A DNA stretch of 64,000 nt, from the NCBI GenBank assembly GCA_021324155.1, contig JAJPJQ010000051.1, positions 62,001 through 126,000 of the forward strand, in the 5' to 3' direction. Below the pieces are notes generated by a model that searched no databases, was not told the DNA's origin, and saw only the letters and a list, made by a program, of their open reading frames with translations. The translations under genes and the position numbers were made by a program. This stretch comes from Pseudomonadota bacterium. Its GTDB lineage: Bacteria > Desulfobacterota > Binatia > UBA9968. This document shows, piece by piece, positions 29,229-38,573 of this stretch. The number at the start of each line of letters is the position of its first letter. Position 1 is the first letter of the stretch.

Positions 29229-30306
29229 CCTTGGTCTCGCTTTCGGCGCCGGCTTTACCAGTGAACTTGGACTTCACCCGCTGCCAGATGCGCTGCGGCT
29301 CGGCAGGCGCGATAGCGCCGTCGGTCTGAACGAGCAGCTCCATAATACGGCGGTTGACGTCGTGCGCGACCGCTTCTTTCGCAACGCGGATCGCGTTTCT
29401 GATCTCTTTCTCGCCGGAGCCGCCGTGCGCGACGATCGCGATGCCGCTAAGGCCGAGAAGCGGCGCGCCGCCGTATTCGCGGTAGTCCAGGCGGCGATAG
29501 GCGCGCATGAGCGGACCGCGGCTCATGAGATAACCCACGCGGCTGAAAGCGGTTTCGTGAAACGCGTCTTTCAACATACGGCCGATGCAGGAGGCGAGCC
29601 CTTCCATAGTCTTGAGCGCGACGTTGCCGGTGAAACCGTCGCACACGACGACATCGACGCTGTCGTTGAAGATGTCGCGTCCTTCCACGTAGCCGATGTA
29701 ATTGAGCGGCGTGCGCGAAAGCTCTTCGCTCGCGGCGCGCGTCAGATCGTTGCCCTTCGATTCTTCCTCGCCGTTGCTGAGCACGCCGACGCGCGGCTTG
29801 GACACGCCAAGAATCTGCTCCGAATAGATCGATCCCATGGTCGCGAACTGCACGAGCTGGCGGGGTTTGCAGTCGACGTTGGCCCCGGCATCGATGATCA
29901 CGGTGCCTTTGCCGGGTGTGGGAATCACGACGGAGATCGCCGGCCGATCGACCTGCGGCAGCTTACCGACGACGAACATTCCGACTGCCATCATCGCGCC
30001 GGAGTTGCCGGCGCTGACGACCGCCTGCACCTCGCCGCGATTCATCAAATCGTAGGCAACCGCGAGAGAGGAATCGCGCTTGCGGATCGCGGCGCTCGGC
30101 GATTCATCCATGGCGACCGCTTCCGCCGCGTGGGCAATGCGCACCGCGGGCGCAAGCGAGCGATGCTCGAGCTTCGGCTCGATCGCCTCCTTGCGACCGA
30201 CCAAGACGATCTCAACGCCGAGCTCACGAGCCGCGGACAGCGCCCCGGCGACGATGGCGTCGGGGGCGTGGTCTCCGCCCATGGCGTCAACGGCGATTTT
30301 CACCAT
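29212..30306 (-). CDS. plsX: phosphate acyltransferase PlsX
   Basis: 'KIAVDAMGGDHAPDAIVAGAL', 'VVCDGFTGNVALKTMEGLA'. Confidence 0.98.
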   Translation of the reverse strand: MVKIAVDAMGGDHAPDAIVAGALSAARELGVEIVLVGRKEAIEPKLEHRSLAPAVRIAHAAEAVAMDESPSAAIRKRDSSLAVAYDLMNRGEVQAVVSAGNSGAMMAVGMFVVGKLPQVDRPAISVVIPTPGKGTVIIDAGANVDCKPRQLVQFATMGSIYSEQILGVSKPRVGVLSNGEEESKGNDLTRAASEELSRTPLNYIGYVEGRDIFNDSVDVVVCDGFTGNVALKTMEGLASCIGRMLKDAFHETAFSRVGYLMSRGPLMRAYRRLDYREYGGAPLLGLSGIAIVAHGGSGEKEIRNAIRVAKEAVAHDVNRRIMELLVQTDGAIAPAEPQRIWQRVKSKFTGKAGAESETKGGGKV

Positions 30307-30318
30307 ACGCGGGAAGGA

Positions 30319-30501
30319 TCAGCTCTCTTCGACGGGAAGCGCCTGTCTGCCGCGATAGTAGCCGCAGGCGGCGCACGCGCGATGCGGAAAAACGGCTTCG
30401 CCGCACTTGGGGCAACTCGTAAACTGCGGCGGCGTCAGCGCGTCGTGTGAGCGGCGCTTGTTCTTTTTGGTCTTGGAGGTCCTTCGCTTCGGAACCGGCA
30501 T
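30319..30501 (-). CDS. rpmF: 50S ribosomal protein L32
   Basis: 60 aa, 'MPVPKRRTSKTKKNKRRSHDAL...CPKCGE...HRACAACGYYRGR'. Confidence 0.97.
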   Translation of the reverse strand: MPVPKRRTSKTKKNKRRSHDALTPPQFTSCPKCGEAVFPHRACAACGYYRGRQALPVEES

Positions 30502-30563
30502 GTTGGTTTGTATCCCTTCTTTTCTCTCCGCGCGGGCGGAAGGAAAGGCGTATCAAAGGAGGG

Positions 30564-31091
30564 TTATTGATGCAACTTCATATCGCGGAAAACCGCCATC
30601 CGGGGATCGGCATGGGAATCGCCGCAGCGGCATTCGGCTTCGTTTAGGTCGGCGCCGCACCGCGGGCATAGCCCGTGGCATTCCTCGTCGCAGAGCGGAC
30701 GCGTGGGCAGCGCCAGCAGCGCCTGCTCCCGGATCAGCGGCTCAAGGCTGATCTCCTCGCCGCGATAGAAACTGAGACCCAACTCGTCGGCGTTGAGCTC
30801 CTTGTTTTTCGCCGCTGTCGAATCCGGCGCGAGAACGAAATCGAATTCCTTCTCGAGGGGAAAGGAATAGCTTTTCAAACAGCGGCTGCAATGCCCTTCG
30901 ACCACCGTCTCGACGCGGCCATGAAAGAAGAGGTCCGCGCCTGACCGATAATGTACGAGGTGGACGCGCAAGGGGTCGGGAAAGCTAAAATCCTTGTTCT
31001 CGCCGCTAAAAAGACGGTTCAGCTCGTCCGGAGTTTCGGCAAAATCGAGCTCTTTCGGAGTTTCGGTGATTTGGGAGATTAGCAACTTCAC
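30564..31091 (-). CDS. YceD/DUF177 family protein
   Basis: 'GRVETVVEGHCSRCLKSYSFPLEKEFDFV', C-terminal 'CDEECHGLCPRCGADLNEAECRC', upstream of rpmF. Confidence 0.9.
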   Translation of the reverse strand: MKLLISQITETPKELDFAETPDELNRLFSGENKDFSFPDPLRVHLVHYRSGADLFFHGRVETVVEGHCSRCLKSYSFPLEKEFDFVLAPDSTAAKNKELNADELGLSFYRGEEISLEPLIREQALLALPTRPLCDEECHGLCPRCGADLNEAECRCGDSHADPRMAVFRDMKLHQ

Positions 31092-31195
31092 GGGCCTATT
31101 TATTTCTATAGTGATTGTGGCCCGATTGTCAAGTTAAAGAACGCCCGGGCGCAGCGAAAAGCACGTGAAATTCTGCGTACTTCGGACGATTTTGG

Positions 31196-31627
31196 CTATC
31201 CGGGGGGAAGCGGTTCGAGGGCGAGAATGCGCGCAAGTACGGCAAAGAACTTCTCGTACGGCGCGGCCTCCAAGACCGCCGTGACGTCATAGCGCGCGAC
31301 GGCGCGGATAACCAGGCGATCAGCACCCGACGGCGCGGCCGTTACTGTAACGCGCATCAGATACTGGTCCGCTTTTACCCCGCTGACCGCGCCGGAAGCC
31401 AAGTCGGCACGGTCTACGATAAAATCGAGCTCCTGCAGCGCGGCGATCGCAGCGCGGAGCGCACTACGCATATCCGCGGTGGCGAACATCCGGCTGCGCC
31501 TCGCGGCGAGCATCGCGGCGCTCTCGGGCGGCTGTGAGAAATCGTGCAGGTCGGAAGTACAGCCGGATAGCGCGACGAGCGCGAGCGCCAAGCGAGCGAT
31601 CCGCGGCAGCAAAAATCTAGACCTCAT
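31196..31627 (-). CDS. hypothetical lipoprotein-like protein (paralog of the next gene)
   Basis: signal peptide with LSGC; shared 'R..F...D......AAIAALQELDFIVDRADL..G...G.K' pattern. Confidence 0.6.
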   Translation of the reverse strand: MRSRFLLPRIARLALALVALSGCTSDLHDFSQPPESAAMLAARRSRMFATADMRSALRAAIAALQELDFIVDRADLASGAVSGVKADQYLMRVTVTAAPSGADRLVIRAVARYDVTAVLEAAPYEKFFAVLARILALEPLPPG

Positions 31628-32159
31628 GCGCTTCGACGCCGGCGGCCTTGGCCAGCTTCGCGAAGAACTCAGCGTAGACCGCGGGATCGGTCACGAGCTC
31701 GGACTTGGAGTACGTGCCGTCGTGCTCCCAGACAACGCGCTGGAGCGTCACACGCACTACGACCGCGCCGGACGTCGCGGCGGGATGCGTCACAATCGAC
31801 GCGCGCATCGATTGATCCTTGCTGAACGCCGTTCCCGACCCGATGCCGGTAACCTGCGAGAGCAAGGTCGTGGCCGCGGCCGTCGCGATATCGCCGATAT
31901 TATAATCCGTGCCTTTCTTCGACGCCGCGAGCACGCCGAGCTCGTCGCTCCTGACATCCACCTTGAAGCCGAGCTCTTTCAGCACCGCCGCGCTCGAGGT
32001 GAGAAGCTTCGTCTCGTCGGTCGTGTCGAAGCTGCGGCTCTCGGCGCGCCTGCGCGCGGGATTTTCCTCGGCGAACTGCAGCGACTGCTTCGGGATCTCG
32101 CCCGGCATGCAGGCGGAGAGAAGCGCGAGAATGATCGCCGCGAGCCACCGCTGTCGCAT
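31617..32159 (-). CDS. hypothetical lipoprotein-like protein
   Basis: start at 32159 gives signal peptide with LLSAC; overlaps downstream gene by 11 bp. Confidence 0.65.
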   Translation of the reverse strand: MRQRWLAAIILALLSACMPGEIPKQSLQFAEENPARRRAESRSFDTTDETKLLTSSAAVLKELGFKVDVRSDELGVLAASKKGTDYNIGDIATAAATTLLSQVTGIGSGTAFSKDQSMRASIVTHPAATSGAVVVRVTLQRVVWEHDGTYSKSELVTDPAVYAEFFAKLAKAAGVEAHEV

Positions 32160-32261
32160 CGGCTCGATGATAGCGCGCGGAGTGCGCGCGAAGCAAACCT
32201 GGGTGCCGTGCGCCACAAAAACTTGACAAAGAGTCGGCAACCCTTTACATCAATTGATCTT

Positions 32262-32987
32262 ATGGTAGAGGTGCGCGGGCTCACGAAGTACTACGGCGAC
32301 TTTCGCGCGATCCACGACGTCACGTTCACCGCCGAGCACGGCGAGATTCTCGGTCTGCTCGGGCCGAACGGCGCGGGCAAGACAACGACGATGCGCATTG
32401 TGACCGGCTTCATGCCCGCGACCGAGGGCACGGTCTCGGTCGAAGGCTTCGACGTCGTCAAGGAGGCGCGTGAGGCGCGCCGCCGCATCGGCTATCTACC
32501 GGAGAACCCGCCGCTCTATCACGACATGACCGTAAGCTCGTATCTCAAGTTCGTCGGCCGCATCAAGGGCGTCGCCAAGAGCGAGCTCGACGACGCGCTC
32601 GAGCGCGTGCTCGACAAATGCTTTCTCACCGACGTCGCCGATCGCATCGTGAGCCGCCTCTCGAAAGGCTACCGCCAGCGCGTCGGCCTCGCGGGTGCGC
32701 TAATCCACAATCCGCCGGTGCTGATCCTCGACGAGCCGACGATCGGCCTCGACCCCAAGCAGATCATCGAGATCCGCACGCTTATCAAGGAGCTCGCCGG
32801 CGACCGCACCGTGATCCTGTCGACGCACATCCTGCCCGAGGTCTCCCAGATCTGCAGCAAGGTCGTCATCATCAACGAGGGGACGGTCGCGGTCGAGAAG
32901 AGTCTGAAGGAGCTCGCGCAGGGCGCGAGCCTGGAGGAGGTCTTCCTCCGGTACATCTCGAAGGAGAGCGCGGCGGCGGCGGTGTGA
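32262..32987 (+). CDS. ABC transporter ATP-binding protein (GldA/NatA type)
   Basis: Walker A 'GPNGAGKTTTMRI', signature 'LSKGYRQRVGLAGAL', Walker B 'VLILDEPTIGLDP'. Confidence 0.96.
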   Translation: MVEVRGLTKYYGDFRAIHDVTFTAEHGEILGLLGPNGAGKTTTMRIVTGFMPATEGTVSVEGFDVVKEAREARRRIGYLPENPPLYHDMTVSSYLKFVGRIKGVAKSELDDALERVLDKCFLTDVADRIVSRLSKGYRQRVGLAGALIHNPPVLILDEPTIGLDPKQIIEIRTLIKELAGDRTVILSTHILPEVSQICSKVVIINEGTVAVEKSLKELAQGASLEEVFLRYISKESAAAAV

Positions 32988-33056
32988 GCTAGCCATTCGT
33001 TTCCGCATACCACATAATAAGCCTGAGCGACCGAATTGATTCGATGGCCGAACTTA

Positions 33057-33084
33057 ACTTGAAACCTGAAACCCGAAACTCGAA
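33057..33084. repeat. heptanucleotide repeats, family ACYYGAA
   Basis: ACTTGAA ACCTGAA ACCCGAA ACTCGAA. Confidence 0.8.
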
Positions 33085-33096
33085 GCTGTTTTTCTA

Positions 33097-33873
33097 ATGC
33101 GCAACATCCTCGCCATCGCCGGCAAAGAACTCCGCTCCCTGTTCGTCTCGCCGATCGCATACGTCGTGCTGACCGGGTTCCTGCTGCTCGGCGGCTGGTT
33201 TTTCTTCAACATGCTCTTCCGCTTCAGCTATCTCCTTACCTTGTATACCGGCATCCAGAACGCCGGCGCGGTCCAGGCGCTTAACTTGAACGAATATGTG
33301 ATCGCGCCGCTGCTCAACGACTTCACGATCGTCCTCGTGATCATGATTCCGCTCATCACGATGCGCGCCTTCGCCGAGGAGAAGCGCTCCGGCACGTACG
33401 AGCTACTCCTGACTTCCCCGCTCACGGTCGCCGAGATCGTCCTTGGCAAGCTCCTCGGCCTGCTCGCCTTTGTGGCGATCATGCTAGGCCTCACGGGCAT
33501 CTACCCGCTGATTTTGATTTTCTATGGCAACCCCGAGTTGGGGCCGATTGCCGCCGGCTATCTGGGGCTTTTCCTCATGGCGTCGGTCTTTGTCTCGATC
33601 GGCCTATTCGCTTCGGCGCTCACCGACAACCAGATCATCGCCGCGGTCATCTGCTTCGTCGTGCTCTTGCTCCTCTATATTCTCTCGTGGCCGGCCGAGA
33701 CCGCCGGCGGCGGCATCGCCGGACTGCTCAAATATCTCTCCGTCGTCGACCACTTCAACGAGATGGTCAAGGGCGTGATCGACACGCGCGACCTCGTCTA
33801 TTTCCTGACGCTCCTGATCCTGAGCCTTTTCCTCACGCACCGCGCGGTCGAGGCCTCGCGCCAAGCTCAATGA
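33097..33873 (+). CDS. ABC transporter permease (GldF/ABC-2 type)
   Basis: 'KELRSLFVSPIAYVVLTGFLLLGGWFF', 'ITMRAFAEEKRSGTYELLLTSPLTVAEIVLGKLLG'. Confidence 0.93.
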   Translation: MRNILAIAGKELRSLFVSPIAYVVLTGFLLLGGWFFFNMLFRFSYLLTLYTGIQNAGAVQALNLNEYVIAPLLNDFTIVLVIMIPLITMRAFAEEKRSGTYELLLTSPLTVAEIVLGKLLGLLAFVAIMLGLTGIYPLILIFYGNPELGPIAAGYLGLFLMASVFVSIGLFASALTDNQIIAAVICFVVLLLLYILSWPAETAGGGIAGLLKYLSVVDHFNEMVKGVIDTRDLVYFLTLLILSLFLTHRAVEASRQAQ

Positions 33874-35405
33874 GCAAGCTGCTGCAAATCTCCGGCATCA
33901 TCGGCGTCGTCCTCATCGCGTTCGGCCTGATCGCGCTCGCCGTCACCGAGAACCCGGTCGATCCCTACGTCGTCACGCACATCATCCTCGGCGTCGTCTG
34001 CGTCGTCGCCTATCTCGTCACGCAAGGAAAAAATTTTCTTGCTTCCTTCGGAAAACGTTCGACCAAGTACGGCGTCAATGCCGCCGTCTACACGCTCGTC
34101 TTCATCGGCGTGCTTATCGTAGTCAATATTCTCAGCACAAAATACAACTATCGCTGGGATCTGACCGAATCGCAGGTCTACAGCCTTTCGCCGCAGACGG
34201 TGAAGCTGCTCGGCGGCTTGAGTCAGGACCTCGTCATCACCGGCTTTTTCGAAAAGGGCGAGAACCCGCGCGCGAGCGACCTCATCAAGAGCTACGCCTA
34301 CCATTCGCCTAGAGTGAAATTCACCGCCGTCGACCCCGATAGACATCCCGAGCTGGTGAAGCAGTACAAGGTGCAGCAGCTGAACACGCTGCACATCGCC
34401 TACGGCAACGAGTCGACCAACATCACCGACCCGACCGAGGAGAGCGTCACCAACGCGATCATCAAGCTCACCAAGGCGACGAAGAAAAACGTGTTGTTCC
34501 TGACCGGCCACGGCGAGCCACGGCTCGACGACAAGGAGAGTCCGAACGGCTACGCCGCCGCCAAGGCCGCGCTCGAAAACGAGAACTACCAGGTGAAGGA
34601 CATCCTGCTCTCGACGCAGCCCAAGGTTCCGGACGACACTTCGCTGCTTATCATCGCCGCGCCGGAGAAGCCGCTCGATCAGCACGAGACCGAGGCGATC
34701 GACGCGTATCTGAAAAACGGCGGGCGCATCATGGCGCTCATGCCGACGGCGCCGAACGACGGCGGCTTGAAAGCCTTGCTCAAGAACTGGTCCATCGAGG
34801 TCGGCGACGACATCGTCGTCGACCAGCAGATCCGCCTTTTCCAGGGCCCGACGCTCGGCGTAGAGCCTATCGCCGACAGCTACAACGGCGCGCACCCGAT
34901 CACGCGCGACTTCAAAGAGCGAACGATCTTCCCGTTCGTGCGCTCCGTCCAACCGGTAAAGGGCGGCAGCGCCGAAGCGGCGACGCTCGTCCAGACAAGC
35001 GACACGAGCTGGGCCGAGAAGGACGTCGCCGGCGTCTTCAAGCAGGGACGCGCCGCGCTCGGCCCAGACGACAAGAAGGGTCCGATCTCGATCGCCGTCG
35101 CGTCGACGGCGAGCTTGAAAAAACTGGGCGGCGACAAGCCGGGCGATGCCAAGGTCGTCGCGGTCGGCACGGCCGCCTTCGCCAACAACCGCTACATCAA
35201 TATCTTCTTCAACCGCGATTTTTTCCTGAACGCGTCCAACTGGCTCGTCGGCCAGGAGGAGATGATCACGATCCGCTCGCGCTCGATCCGCGCCTCGCGC
35301 GTGCAGCTCACCGAACGCGAGAGCGCGGCGATCTTCTACCTGTCCTTCCTTGCGCCCGAACTGCTCCTCCTCGCCGGACTCATCGTCTGGTGGCGGCGGA
35401 GATGA
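33870..35405 (+). CDS. GldG-family ABC-type auxiliary protein
   Basis: 'STKYNYRWDLTESQVYSLSPQTVKLLGGLSQDLVITGFFEKG', 'VLFLTGHGEP'; ATGA overlap with permease. Confidence 0.9.
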   Translation: MSKLLQISGIIGVVLIAFGLIALAVTENPVDPYVVTHIILGVVCVVAYLVTQGKNFLASFGKRSTKYGVNAAVYTLVFIGVLIVVNILSTKYNYRWDLTESQVYSLSPQTVKLLGGLSQDLVITGFFEKGENPRASDLIKSYAYHSPRVKFTAVDPDRHPELVKQYKVQQLNTLHIAYGNESTNITDPTEESVTNAIIKLTKATKKNVLFLTGHGEPRLDDKESPNGYAAAKAALENENYQVKDILLSTQPKVPDDTSLLIIAAPEKPLDQHETEAIDAYLKNGGRIMALMPTAPNDGGLKALLKNWSIEVGDDIVVDQQIRLFQGPTLGVEPIADSYNGAHPITRDFKERTIFPFVRSVQPVKGGSAEAATLVQTSDTSWAEKDVAGVFKQGRAALGPDDKKGPISIAVASTASLKKLGGDKPGDAKVVAVGTAAFANNRYINIFFNRDFFLNASNWLVGQEEMITIRSRSIRASRVQLTERESAAIFYLSFLAPELLLLAGLIVWWRRR

Positions 35406-36379
35406 TGCACCGCAACACGATCGCGCTAGCGGTTCTCCTCGTCGCGCTCGCCGGCTACTACTATTTCTTCGAGCGGGGGAAATCCGACACCAAGCCGAGC
35501 GACAGGCTGCTCAACTTCAAACCCGAGGACGCCGCCGGCGTCGCGCTCGATTTTCCCGGGCGCGCGATCGTGCTCCAGAGAGACGCGCAGGGACGCTGGA
35601 AATTGGCCGCGCCGCTCCAGGCGCCCGCCGACGAGCAGACGGTCGCCTCGATCGTCTCGATCCTCAGCACGAGCGATATCAAGCGCACGCTCGACAAGAA
35701 GCCGTCGCAGGAAGATCTCAAGAACTTCGGTCTCGCGCCGCCGACCGTCAAGGTAACGATCACGCTGAAGAGCGGCCTCACACTCCCCATCCTCAACGTC
35801 GGCGCAAAGACGCCGATCGGCGATTCCACCTACGCGCAGCGCGCGAACGATCCGGCGGTCTACTTGACCGACGGCAGTCTCTCGTTCGCTCTGGATCGCC
35901 AGCCCGAGGACCTCCGCGACAAAAGCATCCTGCCGCTGCCGCAGGAGCCGATCGCGCGCCTCGAAATCAACGCCGGCGGCAAGCCGCTCGTCCTGACCAA
36001 GGACGAGAAGGAGCAGTGGAAGATGGAGGCGCCGATTCAGGCGCCGGCGAACAGCGAAGCCGTGAACCAATACGTCTTCGGCCTCGCCCGCCTCCAGGCG
36101 CGGAGCTTCATCGACAACCCGTCGGACCCGCGGAAGTACGGCATGGACAAGCCCGCGGTCAAAGTCACGCTCGGTGGGGCGGGCGGTAAAACGCTCGCGG
36201 CGATCGAGGCCAGCAAAAGCGGCAACGCCTGGTTCGTCCGCCGCGACGGCGAGACCACGATCTTCGCGATCGACGAGAATTCTTATAAGTCGCTCGTCAA
36301 GCAGCCTGAGGATTTCAAAGCGCAAGAGAAGAAGCCGGAAGAGAAAAATACGGAGGAGAAGAAAGCGGAGAAAAAATAA
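35402..36379 (+). CDS. DUF4340 domain-containing protein
   Basis: 'TIALAVLLVALAGYYYFFERGKSD', two DUF4340-like repeats with 'WKLAAPLQAPADEQTV' and 'WKMEAPIQAPANSEAVN'. Confidence 0.85.
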   Translation: MMHRNTIALAVLLVALAGYYYFFERGKSDTKPSDRLLNFKPEDAAGVALDFPGRAIVLQRDAQGRWKLAAPLQAPADEQTVASIVSILSTSDIKRTLDKKPSQEDLKNFGLAPPTVKVTITLKSGLTLPILNVGAKTPIGDSTYAQRANDPAVYLTDGSLSFALDRQPEDLRDKSILPLPQEPIARLEINAGGKPLVLTKDEKEQWKMEAPIQAPANSEAVNQYVFGLARLQARSFIDNPSDPRKYGMDKPAVKVTLGGAGGKTLAAIEASKSGNAWFVRRDGETTIFAIDENSYKSLVKQPEDFKAQEKKPEEKNTEEKKAEKK

Positions 36380-36416
36380 CGGTGCGGCACGCCCGTGCCT
36401 CGACTCCGGACTTTCA

Positions 36417-36451
36417 CTCACGCCTCACCGCTCGTGCCTCGCGCCTTATGC
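36417..36451. repeat. heptanucleotide repeats, family CTCRCGC
   Basis: CTCACGC CTCACCG CTCGTGC CTCGCGC CTTATGC. Confidence 0.75.
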
Positions 36452-36521
36452 CCCCTTGACCCGTTCCCATGGCGAAGGCTATAAACCAGGACGTTCCAAA
36501 AAAACGAGATGCGGTGCCTTG

Positions 36522-36549
36522 AAGCTGAAACACGCTGTGTTTTAAGCTT
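36522..36549 (+). terminator. hairpin downstream of DUF4340 gene (possible terminator)
   Basis: AAGCTgAAACAC-GCT-GTGTTTtAAGCTT inverted repeat; no clean T-run. Confidence 0.35.
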
Positions 36550-36612
36550 TATTCGGTATCGTTTACTTTCTCGCGGCAACCCGGGTTGGCCGCGATGACC
36601 GAGACGGACTAA

Positions 36613-36921
36613 GTGGCGGCGAAGAAAAATCCCAGAACAGAAATTCAGATCCAGGACGAATTCAGGAAGAAAAGAAGGCTCTTCCGGCTGCTGGTGGTTG
36701 GACTGGTGGCCCTCATGATCCTTTATGGACGCCTCACTTCAGTCGAAGACCAGGCGGCGACGGGCAGTGTTTTCACTTTAGGGTGCGTCATCCTGCTTGC
36801 GGCGGCGGCATGGGCGGTCTTCCGCTGCCCGAGCTGCCGCGCGTCCCTGCGGCAAAGTCACTGGCTTCCGTGGCGCCGGACGTTCTATTGCCCGCAATGC
36901 GGCGTCAGATTCACGGGCTGA
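36613..36921 (+). CDS. small membrane protein with C-terminal zinc ribbon (paralog of 37620-37901)
   Basis: TM segments then 'FRCPSCRASLRQSHWLPWRRTFYCPQCGVRF'. Confidence 0.75.
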   Translation: MAAKKNPRTEIQIQDEFRKKRRLFRLLVVGLVALMILYGRLTSVEDQAATGSVFTLGCVILLAAAAWAVFRCPSCRASLRQSHWLPWRRTFYCPQCGVRFTG

Positions 36922-37189
36922 GAACTCCAAAGAAGGCAGAAGGAGTGCTTCGGCAGAGCCTGTCCTGACCCTGTCGAAGGGCCGATTCTAACAAGGGCAC
37001 GGCACGCCGTGGCCCTACGCTCCGGAAACAGAACCAGTCATAACAACTCACGCCTAATGCTCGCTATGGTATGATGCAGCTGTTGTGAAGAAACGGCTCG
37101 ATAGACTCAACTTGATTTTGCTTTTAGTTCTTTTACTTTATTTCCTGTTCCGCTTCTTCGAACCGGTCACGATGCATTAGCAAGGACCG

Positions 37190-37573
37190 ATGAGGGCCGA
37201 TCTCCGCATTCACCCAATAACGATCTTTCTGTTTATTACCGCGGCGCTCTGCGCCTGCTCGCTGTTCGGCGGCGGCTCCGCAAAATACGATTTCATCGGC
37301 ACGGTCGTCAGCATGAAGGACGACTTTCCGATTCCCGGCGTCAAAGTCACCGCCGCGTGCGAAAACCCGAAGCTCGACGCGAGCGAGACCACGACCAACG
37401 TCGACGGCAATTTCCACCTGGAGCGCGCGTTCGCCGGCGACATCGCCCGCTGCGACCTCGCCTTCGAGCATCCGAAGTACAGGAGCAGAGCGCTGCGCGT
37501 CGATGCGCGATTGGTGACCAGGGACGGAGCGAGCACGCTGTGGCGGATCAACGTCCGGCTCGAGCCGCGCTGA
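37190..37573 (+). CDS. lipoprotein with carboxypeptidase-regulatory-like (CarboxypepD_reg) domain
   Basis: lipobox LCAC; 'GTVVSMKDDFPIPGVKVTAACENPKLDASETTTNVDGNFHLERAF'. Confidence 0.7.
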   Translation: MRADLRIHPITIFLFITAALCACSLFGGGSAKYDFIGTVVSMKDDFPIPGVKVTAACENPKLDASETTTNVDGNFHLERAFAGDIARCDLAFEHPKYRSRALRVDARLVTRDGASTLWRINVRLEPR

Positions 37574-37582
37574 TCACTCCGG

Positions 37583-37610
37583 CTCACGCCTCGCGCCTCA
37601 CGACTCACGC
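37583..37610. repeat. heptanucleotide repeats, family CTCRCGC
   Basis: CTCACGC CTCGCGC CTCACGA CTCACGC. Confidence 0.8.
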
Positions 37611-37619
37611 CTGACTTAG

Positions 37620-37901
37620 ATGGAATTTCACGAGCAATTTAAGAGCAAGCGCAGAAGCTTCCGGCTGCTGATCGCCGCCCTCGCCATCCTCCTCTTCATC
37701 CACTATTTCACCAAGCCGGTCGAGGAATCGCTCGCCGGCGTCGGCAACGTCCTCTTTATCGGCGGCCTGGTCATGATCGCTCTCTATTCGTGGCTCGTCT
37801 TCCGCTGCCCCAACTGCCGCAGTTCTCTGCCTCAGACCTTCGCGCTGCCGTGGCGCAAAGAATGCAAATGCCCGGAATGCGGGGAGAGATTGACGATTTA
37901 A
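37620..37901 (+). CDS. small membrane protein with C-terminal zinc ribbon
   Basis: 'FRCPNCRSSLPQTFALPWRKECKCPECGERL', collinear with the 36613-36921 product. Confidence 0.78.
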   Translation: MEFHEQFKSKRRSFRLLIAALAILLFIHYFTKPVEESLAGVGNVLFIGGLVMIALYSWLVFRCPNCRSSLPQTFALPWRKECKCPECGERLTI

Positions 37902-37911
37902 CCGGCGCGCC

Positions 37912-38273
37912 TCACTTCGCCGCCGCAGGCTTGCCCTTCATCTCCACCACGACGACTTTGAAAGCCTTATCGCCCACATTCTCGGGCAGAAGCTTGGACG
38001 CGGCGTCCCATTGAGTCGTGCGGCCTTGATGGTCGAGTCATGCGCCTTCCGATCGGGCATGGCGCCGGTCAGGAACACGACCACGCTCGCCAAATGTGAG
38101 TGCATCACCGAGTTTTCGGCGGGCGCATAGCTGACGCAAGCACCCGGACCTGCGCCGTTTTCGAGCTCCACCTTGTAATGTTTCGAGTCGACTTTTGCGG
38201 CGTCCTGCGCCAGCGCCGGTGCTGCTGATGCGCCCATCAAAAACACCGCCAGCACGAAGAGCTTTCGTCGCAT
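37912..38273 (-). pseudogene. secreted cupin-like protein, apparent frameshift
   Basis: N-terminal frame 'MRRKLFVLAVFLMGASAAPALAQ...SYAPAENSVMHSHLASVVVFLTG'; C-terminal frame after about 38020 reads 'TTQWDAASKLLPENVGDKAFKVVVVEMKGKPAAAK*'. Confidence 0.65.
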
Positions 38274-38573
38274 GATTTCTCTCCCTAAATGGTTGGGGTC
38301 GACACAGCGGCGGCCTATGCCGGCGATCAAGCTGAGAAGTCTTAAGCTGTAGAACCCAAGTACCAACGGGCGAAAAATAGGAAGAAAAAAATGTCGGTGT
38401 TCTTTTCCCCCACCGCCTGATCGAAAATTTGGATTGGCATTATTTAAAAACTTGATTGATGCTTCCACGTTTCGGTAATTCTCGGAACGTCGAAAGATCG
38501 ATGAGAACGTCCGATGGGCTAGAGAAGGTGGGAAAGATCGAGCCTGCCGATGTAGCGCATCGTGCAGCCGCGA

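Noticed and set aside
28858-30450. 530-aa ORF on + strand
   Set aside because: Antisense to fabD-plsX-rpmF, which are unambiguous.
31479-32261. N-terminal extension of the ABC ATPase ORF
   Set aside because: The extension is antisense to the lipoprotein pair; true start is ATG at 32262 ('MVEVRGLTKYYGDF').
38441-38530. Weak similarity to 43184-43280 ('TTATTTAAAAA...TTTCGG.AATT..C.GA.A..TCGAA.GAT')
   Set aside because: Only about 70 percent identity over about 33 bp by eye; cannot be separated from chance without a computed alignment.
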